Positions 34,620-42,929 of a stretch of DNA of 64,000 nt are shown in pieces (positions within the stretch are counted from its first letter, which is position 1; every line of letters begins with the position of its first letter). The stretch is from the NCBI RefSeq assembly GCF_003460505.1, contig NZ_QTVG01000003.1, forward strand, positions 186,001 to 250,000, written 5' to 3'. The stretch is from Eubacterium sp. AF36-5BH. GTDB lineage: Bacteria > Bacillota > Clostridia > Lachnospirales > Lachnospiraceae. The position numbers and the translations under genes are program-made. The notes below the pieces were generated by a model. That model was given only the letters and a program-made list of their open reading frames with translations, was not told where the DNA came from and searched no databases.

Positions 34620-35318
34620 TTATTCTACTGTAATTTTTGTACCAATCTTTTCGCCTGAAACTGCTTTATTAATACTGTCTTCTTCGTTGAGACCAAACAA
34701 TAACATTGGCATTTTGTTTTCCATTGCAAGAACACTTGCAGCTAAATCAATTACACCAAGTCTGTCGTCAACAATCTTTGAAATAGGTAATTCATCATAT
34801 TTCTTTGCATTAGGATTAACTGCAGGATCACTGTCATAAACTCCGTCAATTGCCTTAGCTCCTAAAATACAATCTGCTTCAATTTCAATTGCACGAAGGA
34901 CCATAGTCATATCTGTTGAAAAATATGGATGTCCTGTACCGCCTGCAAAAAATACAACCTTACCTGCATTTAAATCTGCAACAGCTTCATCTTTTGAGAA
35001 AAGTTTTGTCCAAGTTCCACATAAGAACGGTGTATATACATTAGTATCCATACCTTCTGTTCTAAATATTTCAGAAACATACATGCAATTCATAATTGTT
35101 GCCAACATACCAATCCCGTCTGCCTTTGGTCTGTCAATCTTATTGCTTGTACGTCCTCTCCAAAAGTTACCACCACCGATAACAATTGCAACCTGAACCC
35201 CTTTATCTACTATAACCTTTACCTGCTTTGCAACAGCCACACAGGTTTCTTCATCAAAACCTGTCTTCTTATCTCCTGCCAAAGCTTCACCACTTAATTT
35301 AAGTAAAACTCTATTCAT
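34620..35318 (-). CDS. pyrH: Uridylate kinase
   Basis: A hexameric UMP kinase of the amino-acid-kinase fold, 232 aa with the chosen start. Visible are [53 protein letters not shown] and the C-terminal segment ending [13 protein letters not shown]. The ATG at 35316-35318 ([10 protein letters not shown]) has AGGTGA 5 bp upstream; the longer frame starts at a GTG inside it. It is the first recognised gene of the pyrH-frr-uppS-cdsA-dxr-rseP-ispG-polC series. Confidence 0.96.
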   Translation of the reverse strand: MNRVLLKLSGEALAGDKKTGFDEETCVAVAKQVKVIVDKGVQVAIVIGGGNFWRGRTSNKIDRPKADGIGMLATIMNCMYVSEIFRTEGMDTNVYTPFLCGTWTKLFSKDEAVADLNAGKVVFFAGGTGHPYFSTDMTMVLRAIEIEADCILGAKAIDGVYDSDPAVNPNAKKYDELPISKIVDDRLGVIDLAASVLAMENKMPMLLFGLNEEDSINKAVSGEKIGTKITVE

Positions 35319-35416
35319 TCTTCTCACCTAGTCCTTTATTAGTATTTACACAAATAAAAGACGTAAACACAAAATAAATTTTGCATTTACATTCCTTTCT
35401 TTATTTATAACCGATT

Positions 35417-35572
35417 TTAGTCAAAACCTAGAATTAGAATACCATATATCAAGTAAAAAATAAAGATTAATATATACTCTTTCAACGCAGATTTTTTAGG
35501 TTGATTTTCTATATATTTGTTTATCGCTTCTACAAATTTCTGTTCAGGCGCTCTATGATATGGATTATACAT
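35417..35572 (-). CDS. Small ORF or gene fragment with C-terminal membrane helix
   Basis: A 51-aa reading frame starting MYNPYHRAPEQKFVEAINKY and ending in a hydrophobic helix (about residues 31-50). I do not recognise it. The frame stays open about 17 codons further upstream, across the LysR remnant on the opposite strand, and the ATG has no good ribosome binding site. This suggests the tail of a deleted gene rather than an intact one. It lies immediately upstream of pyrH, in the same direction. Confidence 0.35.
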   Translation of the reverse strand: MYNPYHRAPEQKFVEAINKYIENQPKKSALKEYILIFIFYLIYGILILGFD

Positions 35573-35581
35573 TTTAATAAT

Positions 35582-35710
35582 CTTTGTTTTGTCCCACTGG
35601 AACCGGAAACCACACTTAATCTTTCAATTATATGGAAAAGATATCAAATATTTAGCGGTGCCTCAAAGGAATTTTTAGACAGATTAAAAGAGCGTTTAAA
35701 AAGACAGTAG
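35582..35710 (+). pseudogene. 3' remnant of a LysR-type regulator gene
   Basis: The 42 codons before the stop at 35708-35710 encode CFVPLEPETTLNLSIIWKRY followed by QIFSGASKEFLDRLKERLKR, the typical end of a LysR-type substrate-binding domain. No helix-turn-helix or rest of the domain exists upstream; the frame meets an unrelated sequence at about 35580. It is therefore a decayed or deleted gene. It is followed by a bidirectional terminator. Confidence 0.7.
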
Positions 35711-35735
35711 TGAGTTAAATTTCACTACTGTTTTC
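35697..35735. terminator. Bidirectional terminator (LysR remnant / NlpC-P60 gene)
   Basis: ACAGTAGTGA 35704-35713 pairs perfectly with TCACTACTGT 35722-35731. Plus-strand reading ends in TTTCTTC; minus-strand reading ends in CTTTTTAAA. One arm lies within the last codons and stop of the NlpC/P60 gene. Confidence 0.8.
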
Positions 35736-37115
35736 TTCTATTGTTGTCTCAATTTCTTTTGTTGTTTCAGACTCTGTATTCTTTGTTTCCGTTTCAGGAT
35801 TTTTTGTTTCAGGTTGAGCTTTTGTGGTTTGCTCTTCCTTTGTCTTATCCTTACTTTTATGTTTAGTTTCTTTTTTCTTTTTAGCTTTTTTTGTCTCCAC
35901 TTCTTTTTTTGATTTTAACTTTAGATTCTCCGCTGTTAAAATTCTTCTTGCTGCACATGGACTTCCTACCGCACTAATTACCATACCGACTTTTCTATTG
36001 GCGGAATGTATTACTTTTCCATTTCCAATATAAATTGCCACATGACTGATTCTGTTTTTATCTCTTTTGTCTGTGTGATAAAAAACCAAATCTCCGGACT
36101 TTAATTTGTTTAATGAGACTGCGCTTCCGTTTTTTGCCTGTTCTGCTGCTGTTCTGTTAAGATAACGACCGAACTTTCTAAAAACAGACTGTACAAATCC
36201 TGAACAGTCAGCGCCTCTTGTTAAGCTTGTACCACCCCAAACGTATCTGTTTCCAAGGAATTTTGAAGCATACTTTATCAAGTCCCTTGCTTCACCTTTT
36301 TTAGGCAAATCTTTTTCGGCCAGACTATAACCAACAATACCACCAGTCCACTGGGTATCTACCATCTCATCATACTCCTCAGAAGTATATACTTTTTCTT
36401 TTTGTACCTTCAAAGTCATTTGTCCTGCCGGAATCCACCCTGTTACTGCTTCAGACCTTTTTATTTTTACCCATTTTTCATTTTTGCTAATTTCAACAAT
36501 AGGATATTCTGTCTTTTTGTAAGCCACACCTATTGATGCTGCCTTCTTGTTGCCGTCTTTTCTTATAGCTACGTTTTCTGACTTTATTTTTGCAATTACA
36601 TGCTCTGTTCTAAGTAGCACTTTTTTAGCTTCTTTTCCCTTTACAACATACTTGCTCTCAATGTAGCCTTCTACTTTACCTGACTTGATTTTAGTCCACT
36701 CTTTACCTGATTCTACGACCTTTACAACGCATCCTTCAAGAGCAACTCCTGCCTCATCGCTTGCCATGGATTTATCCTTGTAAACTTCTGCTATATCGTC
36801 ATCAATATCATCTATCTCTTCGAAAGATTTATCATCGTAAACTCTAACAATTTTTAATTTTTTATATTTTTTGCCATATAGTGGTTGTTTCTTTTTTGTT
36901 TTAGTTTTCTTAGTCTTAGTCACTTTTTTTGTTTTAGCTACTTCTGCCTGTGTTGTTGTTGTTTGAACTTCCTTACTTGACGTTGTTTTTCCATTATGCC
37001 CAATTAATACAATTGTTCCAATCGCAACTGCAAACACCACCAAAATACCAACTGCTTTTATTACAGTTTTCTTATCAAAACTTAATTTATTTATTTTTTC
37101 TTTTATAAAATTCAT
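35715..37115 (-). CDS. NlpC/P60 cell-wall endopeptidase with SH3 domains, membrane-anchored
   Basis: A wall hydrolase of about 466 aa. A hydrophobic segment (about residues 16-39, AVGILVVFAVAIGTIVLIG) anchors or exports it. Two bacterial SH3-like regions follow (about 75-160 and 165-245). The NlpC/P60 domain (about 275-390) has the catalytic Cys in GADCSGFVQSVFRKF, His in ISHVAIYIGNGKVIHSAN and a third residue in VIHSA. The C-terminus is a Lys/Glu/Thr-rich tail. The start is uncertain: 37115 (MNFIKEKINK) is used, but the frame is open to 37175 with a GAGG near a GTG. It is divergent from maf. Confidence 0.87.
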   Translation of the reverse strand: MNFIKEKINKLSFDKKTVIKAVGILVVFAVAIGTIVLIGHNGKTTSSKEVQTTTTQAEVAKTKKVTKTKKTKTKKKQPLYGKKYKKLKIVRVYDDKSFEEIDDIDDDIAEVYKDKSMASDEAGVALEGCVVKVVESGKEWTKIKSGKVEGYIESKYVVKGKEAKKVLLRTEHVIAKIKSENVAIRKDGNKKAASIGVAYKKTEYPIVEISKNEKWVKIKRSEAVTGWIPAGQMTLKVQKEKVYTSEEYDEMVDTQWTGGIVGYSLAEKDLPKKGEARDLIKYASKFLGNRYVWGGTSLTRGADCSGFVQSVFRKFGRYLNRTAAEQAKNGSAVSLNKLKSGDLVFYHTDKRDKNRISHVAIYIGNGKVIHSANRKVGMVISAVGSPCAARRILTAENLKLKSKKEVETKKAKKKKETKHKSKDKTKEEQTTKAQPETKNPETETKNTESETTKEIETTIEENSSEI

Positions 37116-37378
37116 TCTCTTTATTTCTACTTCCCATTTTTTATATAATTTCATCACAAAAAAATCAATTTTCACCTCTCTTTTTAAATGGGTGAAAACG
37201 ACCTATGTTAATTAACTCTATTGCCATCATCTTTTTTAGATTTATTATAAAAATCCGTTATTTTATCCATACTATTAATCACTATCTACTAATATAATAA
37301 CGTTTTCTAATATATTCAACAGTTTTCATAAAATTTTTATTTTTTATTTTTAATGGTGAACATTCATTCGATTTGTGT

Positions 37379-37384
37379 TATACT
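37379..37384 (+). promoter_or_regulatory. Extended -10 box directly in front of maf
   Basis: TATACT (37379-37384) with an upstream TG gives TGTTATACT. Only six bases separate it from the maf ATG at 37391, so transcription should start at or next to the start codon. A -35 is weak (GTGAAC-like, 17 bp upstream). Confidence 0.65.
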
Positions 37385-37390
37385 CTTTTT

Positions 37391-38014
37391 ATGATTAATT
37401 TAGAAAAAACCAAGATTATACTTGCTTCTCAGTCGCCAAGACGCAGCGAGCTTATGAAGCAGGCAGGTTATGAATTTGAAATAATTGCGTCTAACATGGA
37501 AGAAGTTATAACAAAAACTGAACCGGAGGCAGTTGTGGAAGAACTGTCATTTCAAAAAGCTGACAATGTTCTTAACATGATTTTGAAATCTGTAGATTTG
37601 TCTCTTATGGCTTTTGGTGGTTTATCCCTTATGGTTACTGGAGCCGATACAATTGTTTGCAGTAACGGCAATATTCTCGGCAAGCCTAAGAATCATAATG
37701 AAGCATATAATATGATTGATTCCATTCAGGGAAATACCCATCAGGTATATACAGGTGTTACTGCTATTGTGTACGATTTTGACACACAGGCAAGGAGACA
37801 TATAACTTTCAGCGATTGTACTCAGGTGCATTTGTATCCAATGTCATCTCAGGAAATTAACGACTATATCAACACAGGTGACTGTTATGACAAAGCCGGA
37901 GGATATGGTATACAGAGTAATTTTGCAGTATATGTTAAGGAAATCAGTGGAGATTATAATAATGTTGTAGGGCTTCCAATTAGTAAGTTGTACCACGAAC
38001 TTCAAAAGCTTTAG
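37391..38014 (+). CDS. maf: Maf-family nucleotide pyrophosphatase
   Basis: Maf/YhdE-type enzymes hydrolyse non-canonical nucleoside triphosphates (dTTP/UTP-type or m7GTP-type). The 207-aa protein has LASQSPRRSELMKQAGYEF (the SxSPRR motif), VTGADTIVCSNGNILGKPKN with the catalytic Asp, and a C-terminal GYGIQSNFAVYVKEISGDYN. The central insert before VTGADT is longer than usual. There is no ribosome binding site; the -10 box sits so close that the mRNA may be leaderless. The stop codon is part of the tandem repeat that follows. Confidence 0.93.
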   Translation: MINLEKTKIILASQSPRRSELMKQAGYEFEIIASNMEEVITKTEPEAVVEELSFQKADNVLNMILKSVDLSLMAFGGLSLMVTGADTIVCSNGNILGKPKNHNEAYNMIDSIQGNTHQVYTGVTAIVYDFDTQARRHITFSDCTQVHLYPMSSQEINDYINTGDCYDKAGGYGIQSNFAVYVKEISGDYNNVVGLPISKLYHELQKL

Positions 38015-38107
38015 AAGCTATCAACTTTAGAAGATATTAGCTTTAGACGATTATTACTTTTAGAAGATATTAATTTTAGAGAATTATTAATTTTAGGAGA
38101 TATTGTT
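38009..38107 (+). repeat. Six 16-17-bp degenerate tandem repeats between maf and the Y-family polymerase
   Basis: Units 38009-38024, 38025-38040, 38041-38056, 38057-38073, 38074-38090 and 38091-38107 all follow the pattern CTTTAGAAGATATTAA with changes. The first contains the maf stop codon and the last contains AGGAGA, the ribosome binding site of the next gene, whose TTG start is the next base. The repeats fill the whole intergenic region exactly. Confidence 0.9.
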
Positions 38108-39376
38108 TTGTCAGAGAAATATTATTTATGTATTGATTTGAAATCATTCTATGCATCAGTTGAGTGCATTGAATTAGGGCTTGATCCCATGACAACTAAT
38201 TTAGTTGTTGCAGATAAAGAGCGAACAGATAAAACCATTTGTCTGGCAATTACACCTGCAATGAAAGCTCTCGGCATAAAAAACCGTTGCCGATTGTTTG
38301 AAATTCCTAAGAATGTTGAATATATTACTGTTGTTCCCCGTATGAAAAGATACATTGATTACTCCGCAGATATTTACAGTATTTATCTTAAATATATTTC
38401 AAAAGATGATATCCACGTTTACTCAATTGATGAGGCGTTTATGGACGTTACCAATTATCTTGCCCTTTATCAAATGGATGCAATTACACTTGGGCGTACA
38501 ATAATGGAAGATATTTACAACACTTTTGGCTTACGGGCAACCTGTGGAGTTGGCACTAATATGTACTTAGCCAAAATTGCTTTGGATATCACAGCAAAAC
38601 ATTCACCTGATTTCATCGGCTTTTTGGATGAAGATTTATACAAAGAAACTCTTTGGGATCACACTCCACTAACTGACTTTTGGCGTGTAGGTCCGGGGAC
38701 TGTAAGGCGTCTTGCCACAATGGGTATTTATACCATGAAAGATATTGCAGAAGCTAACGAGGACGTACTTTACAATGCTTTTGGTGTTGACGCGGAGCTT
38801 TTAATAGACCATGCTTTTGGCATTGAGCCAACTACCATGTACCAAATCAAGCATTACAAGCCACAAAGTAACTGTTTAACAAGTGGTCAGGTTCTTATGT
38901 GTGATTACAATTTTGATGATGGTCTTCTTGTAGTTAAGGAAATGGTTGATGCTCTTTGTCTTGATTTGGTTGATCAGGAACTTGTTACAGGCTCGGTAAC
39001 TTTGCATGTAGGTTACTCTAATGCCCTTAACATGAAACCTGCTCATGGTACAGCAAGACTTGATATCAACACTAATTCAGACTTACTTATTATTCCAGCC
39101 GTTACCAATCTATACAGGGAAATCATAAGACCTAACATTGGCATAAGAAGAATTAACATTACATTTAATAATGTTATGCCTGAAGGTTACACTCAGTATA
39201 CTTTCTTTATGGACATTGAAGCTTTGGAACGGAATAAGAAAATTCAAAAAGCAATGATTGAAATCAAGTCAAAATTTGGAAAGAATGCCGTTCTTAAGGG
39301 AATGGATTTACAAAAAAATGCCACTGCTATTGAGAGAAACCGACAAATTGGTGGTCATAAAAGTGGTGAAAATTAA
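38108..39376 (+). CDS. Y-family (DinB/UmuC-like) translesion DNA polymerase
   Basis: A lesion-bypass polymerase of 422 aa. The palm motif CIDLKSFYASVECIELG at the N-terminus and the catalytic YSIDEAFMDVTNYL (about residues 113-126) are clear, with CGVGTNMYLAKIALDITAKH and the HhH region VGPGTVRRLATMGIYTMKDI after them. It starts with TTG at 38108, 7 bp after AGGAGA. The type resembles the UvrX/YqjW group, often paired with a YolD-like gene, as here. No LexA box was found upstream. Confidence 0.9.
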   Translation: MSEKYYLCIDLKSFYASVECIELGLDPMTTNLVVADKERTDKTICLAITPAMKALGIKNRCRLFEIPKNVEYITVVPRMKRYIDYSADIYSIYLKYISKDDIHVYSIDEAFMDVTNYLALYQMDAITLGRTIMEDIYNTFGLRATCGVGTNMYLAKIALDITAKHSPDFIGFLDEDLYKETLWDHTPLTDFWRVGPGTVRRLATMGIYTMKDIAEANEDVLYNAFGVDAELLIDHAFGIEPTTMYQIKHYKPQSNCLTSGQVLMCDYNFDDGLLVVKEMVDALCLDLVDQELVTGSVTLHVGYSNALNMKPAHGTARLDINTNSDLLIIPAVTNLYREIIRPNIGIRRINITFNNVMPEGYTQYTFFMDIEALERNKKIQKAMIEIKSKFGKNAVLKGMDLQKNATAIERNRQIGGHKSGEN

Positions 39377-39386
39377 GGAGAAAGTC

Positions 39387-39722
39387 ATGCCATCTAAACC
39401 AAAACAAAAAATGCCAATAGAGGAACGTGCCAAACAGTTTATGCCTTTTTCAGCTTTAAAAGGTCTTGAGGAAGCCTTAGCTTCCAAAGAGAAAATCATC
39501 GTTCCCAAAAAAGAACTTACACAAGACTATGCCGAAGAACTTAATCTTAAACTTAAAAGTTTAAAAGCAGGTTCTATTATAACAGTTGTCTACTACTGCA
39601 AAGAGGAATATATCAAACTTACAGGTATGATTGCTAAAATCAATTACGACAGCAGAATCATACAAATTGTAAACACCAAAATTCCTTTTGATGATTTACT
39701 AGACATAATAATAGCTGATTAA
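39387..39722 (+). CDS. YolD-like protein, partner of the Y-family polymerase
   Basis: A 111-aa protein beginning MPSKPKQKMPIEERAKQF, with SALKGLEEAL and the C-terminal SRIIQIVNTKIPFDDLLDI, matching the YolD family that sits next to UmuC-like polymerases and is thought to assist them. The start ATG at 39387 follows AAGGAGA. A longer frame exists inside the polymerase gene but has no good site. It is 10 bp after the polymerase gene. The 180 bp to the next gene (39723-39902) are AT-rich and I see nothing firm there. Confidence 0.82.
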   Translation: MPSKPKQKMPIEERAKQFMPFSALKGLEEALASKEKIIVPKKELTQDYAEELNLKLKSLKAGSIITVVYYCKEEYIKLTGMIAKINYDSRIIQIVNTKIPFDDLLDIIIAD

Positions 39723-39902
39723 ATGTATATTACACTAAATCTTTTAATATAATATGCATTTATCAGCCATTTTATTTACTACTTATTTTTTACCATTGGT
39801 TTATCATTTATAATTTTTATTGTCTGATATTTATTTTACTATTATTTTCCATCTTCTTTTCATTATTATCCTATTTTTTAACTGAACTTTGTATTGCCTG
39901 CT

Positions 39903-41930
39903 TTATCTTTCCTTAATAATATTTCTGCTACAGAAATATGTTATTAAGAAATACCCGCCGTAAATTAAAACTAAAACAACTGCAGTTAATATAATTGAAC
40001 CAAGCAAACCAACTTTTCCAAAGGTTGCTAAAATTGTTGTAGCAAATTTCAAGCCTACAACAGAATGAATAATGGCAATAATTAGTGGAAACATAAAATA
40101 TATTCCAATCTGTTTAAATAATGCCCTGTTAATCATTTTGTCATCTGTACCTAATTTTCTTAGCATTAAATAACGCTCTTTATTGTCTGTTGACTCAGAT
40201 AATTCCTTTAATGCAAGTATCGCTGCTGATGAAATCAGGAAAATAATTCCTAAATACATGCCAATAAATGTAACTACGGCTCCAAGCCCGATACATGCTT
40301 CTGCTACATCCATTTTTGTATTTATCGAAATCATATTGTAAGTTTTCTTACCCATTATTTTGGTTATCCGGTCATTGTTTTTTATTATTTCATCCTTTGG
40401 CGCTGTATTGTACTTTCCTACTAAAGTACTGTCATATACTTCTGCATTTTTAAGCGCACTGTCAGGCAATACAATGATACCCGAATTTTCTTCATTACCT
40501 GATAAATTAACAAATCCATATTTGCACTCTCTATATAGGGGAGAATATTCCTTTCCACCTAATTTAATTTTCTCACCATTTTTCAACGCAATGTTTCTTA
40601 ATTGAACCATTCCCTGAAAGTTTGCTACAACAAGATATTGATTTTCTTTTAGTTTAAAAGTCTTTTGTCCATAAAGTTTTGCCACCTTGTTATAGTCACT
40701 TATTTTCATTATATCTTCCTGACTATTTAAAGTTATTCCCTTATATGTTTTTGCTATTTCATTATAGCTGTTTCCAACAACATCTCTTAAAGTAAGCTTC
40801 TGTGTCTTATAAGTATCATATTCCACATATTCGCTAAACTCATCTTCTATCTTACAGCCAGCGCTTTCCAATATGCTCTTTACCTTCACCTGCTTATTAT
40901 TTATAACATCATTTTTTACTTCTTTTCCAACAGTAATTTGAACATCCGCCGGGCACATTTTCTGAATATTTTCTGATAAAGAATTTTTAATTGAAAATGC
41001 ACTTGATAAAACGCAAATTGTTACAAAAAGCATAATGCATATAATAGTCATCTGGACAACTGTTGTATTTATTTTGCTACTTATCTGTCGTAAAACAAAA
41101 CTATTTAAACCTTTGTAATATGTGCTTTTTTTCGCCATTACGATTTTAAGTATTAGTCCCGATACTGACCAGAAAAACAGCAATGTGCCAACAATTCCAA
41201 GCATTATTGGAATTAAAATGTCCATTGAACTTTCTAATTCATTAACGCCAACGGTTACTAAATAATATGCTCTACCTAAAACTACCCATGAAATAATGAA
41301 AATCATTATACATACAATAGAATTTTTGTTTTTTATTTTTTCATTTCTTTTTCTTCCATTTAGCAAATCTATAAGTTTGCATTTACCAATTGTCCATGTA
41401 TTAAATACCATTACAAAAACATACATTATGCCAAAATATATTAGTGTTTTTATACAAGCACTTCTTGAAAATACAAATTCAAACTTGCGCATGTCTGCCT
41501 CAAACATATTTGCCACAACTATGCTCATTAATTGAGAAAATGCTGTGCCAATTATTAACCCAACTATAAGGGATATTATGCCAATTATCAGTGTTTCAAA
41601 GAAAAGTACAAGGGATATTTTTCTTTTTTCCATACCTAAAGTCAGATAAACTCCAAATTCCTTATTTCTTCTTTTTATTAAAAAAATAGAAGCGTATATT
41701 ATTAAACAGCCTAATATAATTGACACAAAAACACTTACACCTGAAAGCATGCCTGTCATTAATTTTATAATATCAGATGTGTTTTTAGAAACATCCAGCA
41801 TTACTGTTTGTGAATCAATGGCATTAAACACGTAAAATATAGCCACACCTAATATAAGAGTAAAAAAATAGATGGCATAATCTTTTATACTCTTTGCTAT
41901 GTTTTTCGCCGAGAGTTTAAAGAGCATCAT
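39903..41930 (-). CDS. BceB-type ABC transporter permease
   Basis: An FtsX-like permease of 675 aa that in this family senses and removes peptide antibiotics from their lipid targets. About ten membrane segments are visible, with a large extracellular domain (about residues 315-510, starting AFSIKNSLSENIQKMCPADV) between segments seven and eight, the hallmark of BceB-type permeases. The start overlaps the ATPase stop by 14 bp, so translation is coupled. The adjacent BceS-like kinase and BceR-like regulator complete the module. Confidence 0.88.
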   Translation of the reverse strand: MMLFKLSAKNIAKSIKDYAIYFFTLILGVAIFYVFNAIDSQTVMLDVSKNTSDIIKLMTGMLSGVSVFVSIILGCLIIYASIFLIKRRNKEFGVYLTLGMEKRKISLVLFFETLIIGIISLIVGLIIGTAFSQLMSIVVANMFEADMRKFEFVFSRSACIKTLIYFGIMYVFVMVFNTWTIGKCKLIDLLNGRKRNEKIKNKNSIVCIMIFIISWVVLGRAYYLVTVGVNELESSMDILIPIMLGIVGTLLFFWSVSGLILKIVMAKKSTYYKGLNSFVLRQISSKINTTVVQMTIICIMLFVTICVLSSAFSIKNSLSENIQKMCPADVQITVGKEVKNDVINNKQVKVKSILESAGCKIEDEFSEYVEYDTYKTQKLTLRDVVGNSYNEIAKTYKGITLNSQEDIMKISDYNKVAKLYGQKTFKLKENQYLVVANFQGMVQLRNIALKNGEKIKLGGKEYSPLYRECKYGFVNLSGNEENSGIIVLPDSALKNAEVYDSTLVGKYNTAPKDEIIKNNDRITKIMGKKTYNMISINTKMDVAEACIGLGAVVTFIGMYLGIIFLISSAAILALKELSESTDNKERYLMLRKLGTDDKMINRALFKQIGIYFMFPLIIAIIHSVVGLKFATTILATFGKVGLLGSIILTAVVLVLIYGGYFLITYFCSRNIIKER

Positions 41931-42684
41931 TTAAATCTCCCCCTAACATTGTAACTACATTGATTATTTCATTAAAAAATTCTTTTCTACTTCTATCGCC
42001 TTTTACAATTTCGTTAAAAATTTTGCCATCCTTAATGAAAATAACTCTTGAACTGTAGCTTGCTGAAAAAGCATCATGGGTAACCATTAATATTGTTGCC
42101 TGCAATAAATTATTCAAATACTCAAATCTTTCTAATAACATTCTTGAAGATTTAGAATCTAGAGCCCCTGTTGGTTCATCTGCCAAAATAAGTTCTGGAT
42201 TATTAATAATTGCCCTTGCACTGGCTACTCTCTGTTTCTGTCCTCCTGACATTTCATAAGGATATTTATTTAAAATATCTTCAATTCCTAAGTCATAAGC
42301 TACTTTTTTTACTTTTAAATTGATTTCCTTATACTTTTCATTTTGAATGGACAATGCTAATGCAATGTTCTCATAAGCTGTTAAAGTATCAAGCAAATTA
42401 AAGTCCTGAAAAATAAAACCAAGTTCCTCTCTTCTAAACTTATTTAACTCCTTTGACTTTAAGGCTGTTATGTCCTGACCTGCAACATAAATATGACCTG
42501 CTGTTACTTTATCAATTGTTGAGATACAATTAAGCAAAGTTGTTTTTCCTGAGCCTGATGCCCCCATAATTGCAACAAATTCTCCTTTTTCCACTTCAAA
42601 AGAAATCCCGTCAATTGCTTTTGTAAGACTTGATTTACTTCCGTAATATTTTTCGATTTTATCAATAGTTAAAATATTATCCAT
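41917..42684 (-). CDS. BceA-type ABC transporter ATPase
   Basis: A 255-aa ABC ATPase. Walker A is MGASGSGKTTLLNC, the Q-loop lies in FIFQDFNLLDTLTAYENIAL, the signature is MSGGQKQRVASARAI and Walker B is ELILADEPTGALDS. The start was set at 42682-42684 (MDNILTIDKIEKYYGSK) with an AAGGAGA site 5 bp upstream, shorter than the longest frame. It pairs with the large permease downstream. Confidence 0.93.
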   Translation of the reverse strand: MDNILTIDKIEKYYGSKSSLTKAIDGISFEVEKGEFVAIMGASGSGKTTLLNCISTIDKVTAGHIYVAGQDITALKSKELNKFRREELGFIFQDFNLLDTLTAYENIALALSIQNEKYKEINLKVKKVAYDLGIEDILNKYPYEMSGGQKQRVASARAIINNPELILADEPTGALDSKSSRMLLERFEYLNNLLQATILMVTHDAFSASYSSRVIFIKDGKIFNEIVKGDRSRKEFFNEIINVVTMLGGDLNDAL

Positions 42685-42751
42685 TGTTATCTCCTTTCCA
42701 CATGTTTTGTGTAATTCATAAAGCTTTATAATCTTCACATTACATAAACAG

Positions 42752-42757
42752 TGTATA
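42752..42757 (-). promoter_or_regulatory. -10 box of the BceAB-type transporter promoter
   Basis: Read on the minus strand TATACA (42752-42757), without a good -35 at 17 bp (ATGCGA), as expected for a promoter that needs an activator. The operator at 42783-42818 lies upstream. Confidence 0.5.
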
Positions 42758-42782
42758 CTTTGCCTTGAGATTTGTCGCATTT

Positions 42783-42818
42783 CTAATATTACTAAACATT
42801 ACAATTTTGTAATATTAG
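42783..42818 (-). promoter_or_regulatory. BceR-type operator upstream of the ABC transporter genes
   Basis: A perfect palindrome ATTACAATTTTGTAAT (42798-42813) fits the published BceR-like pattern TNACA-N4-TGTAA. It is enclosed by a second inverted repeat, CTAATATTAC 42783-42792 with GTAATATTAG 42809-42818. It lies about 60 bp upstream of the predicted transcription start, where a BceR-type response regulator would bind. Confidence 0.75.
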
Positions 42819-42929
42819 TTTTTTATGTTTATATTTTAATAATTCTCATATTTGCTCTTATTGTTAGATTTTTAATATTAATTTCTTAAATATTATTTTT
42901 TAGCATTATATTTTTAACATTATTTAAAT

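Noticed and set aside
35328-35400. Short leader ORF (about 15 codons) before pyrH as an attenuator
   Set aside because: A start with an AAAGGA site exists, but there is no terminator/antiterminator pair and no obvious regulatory codon run.
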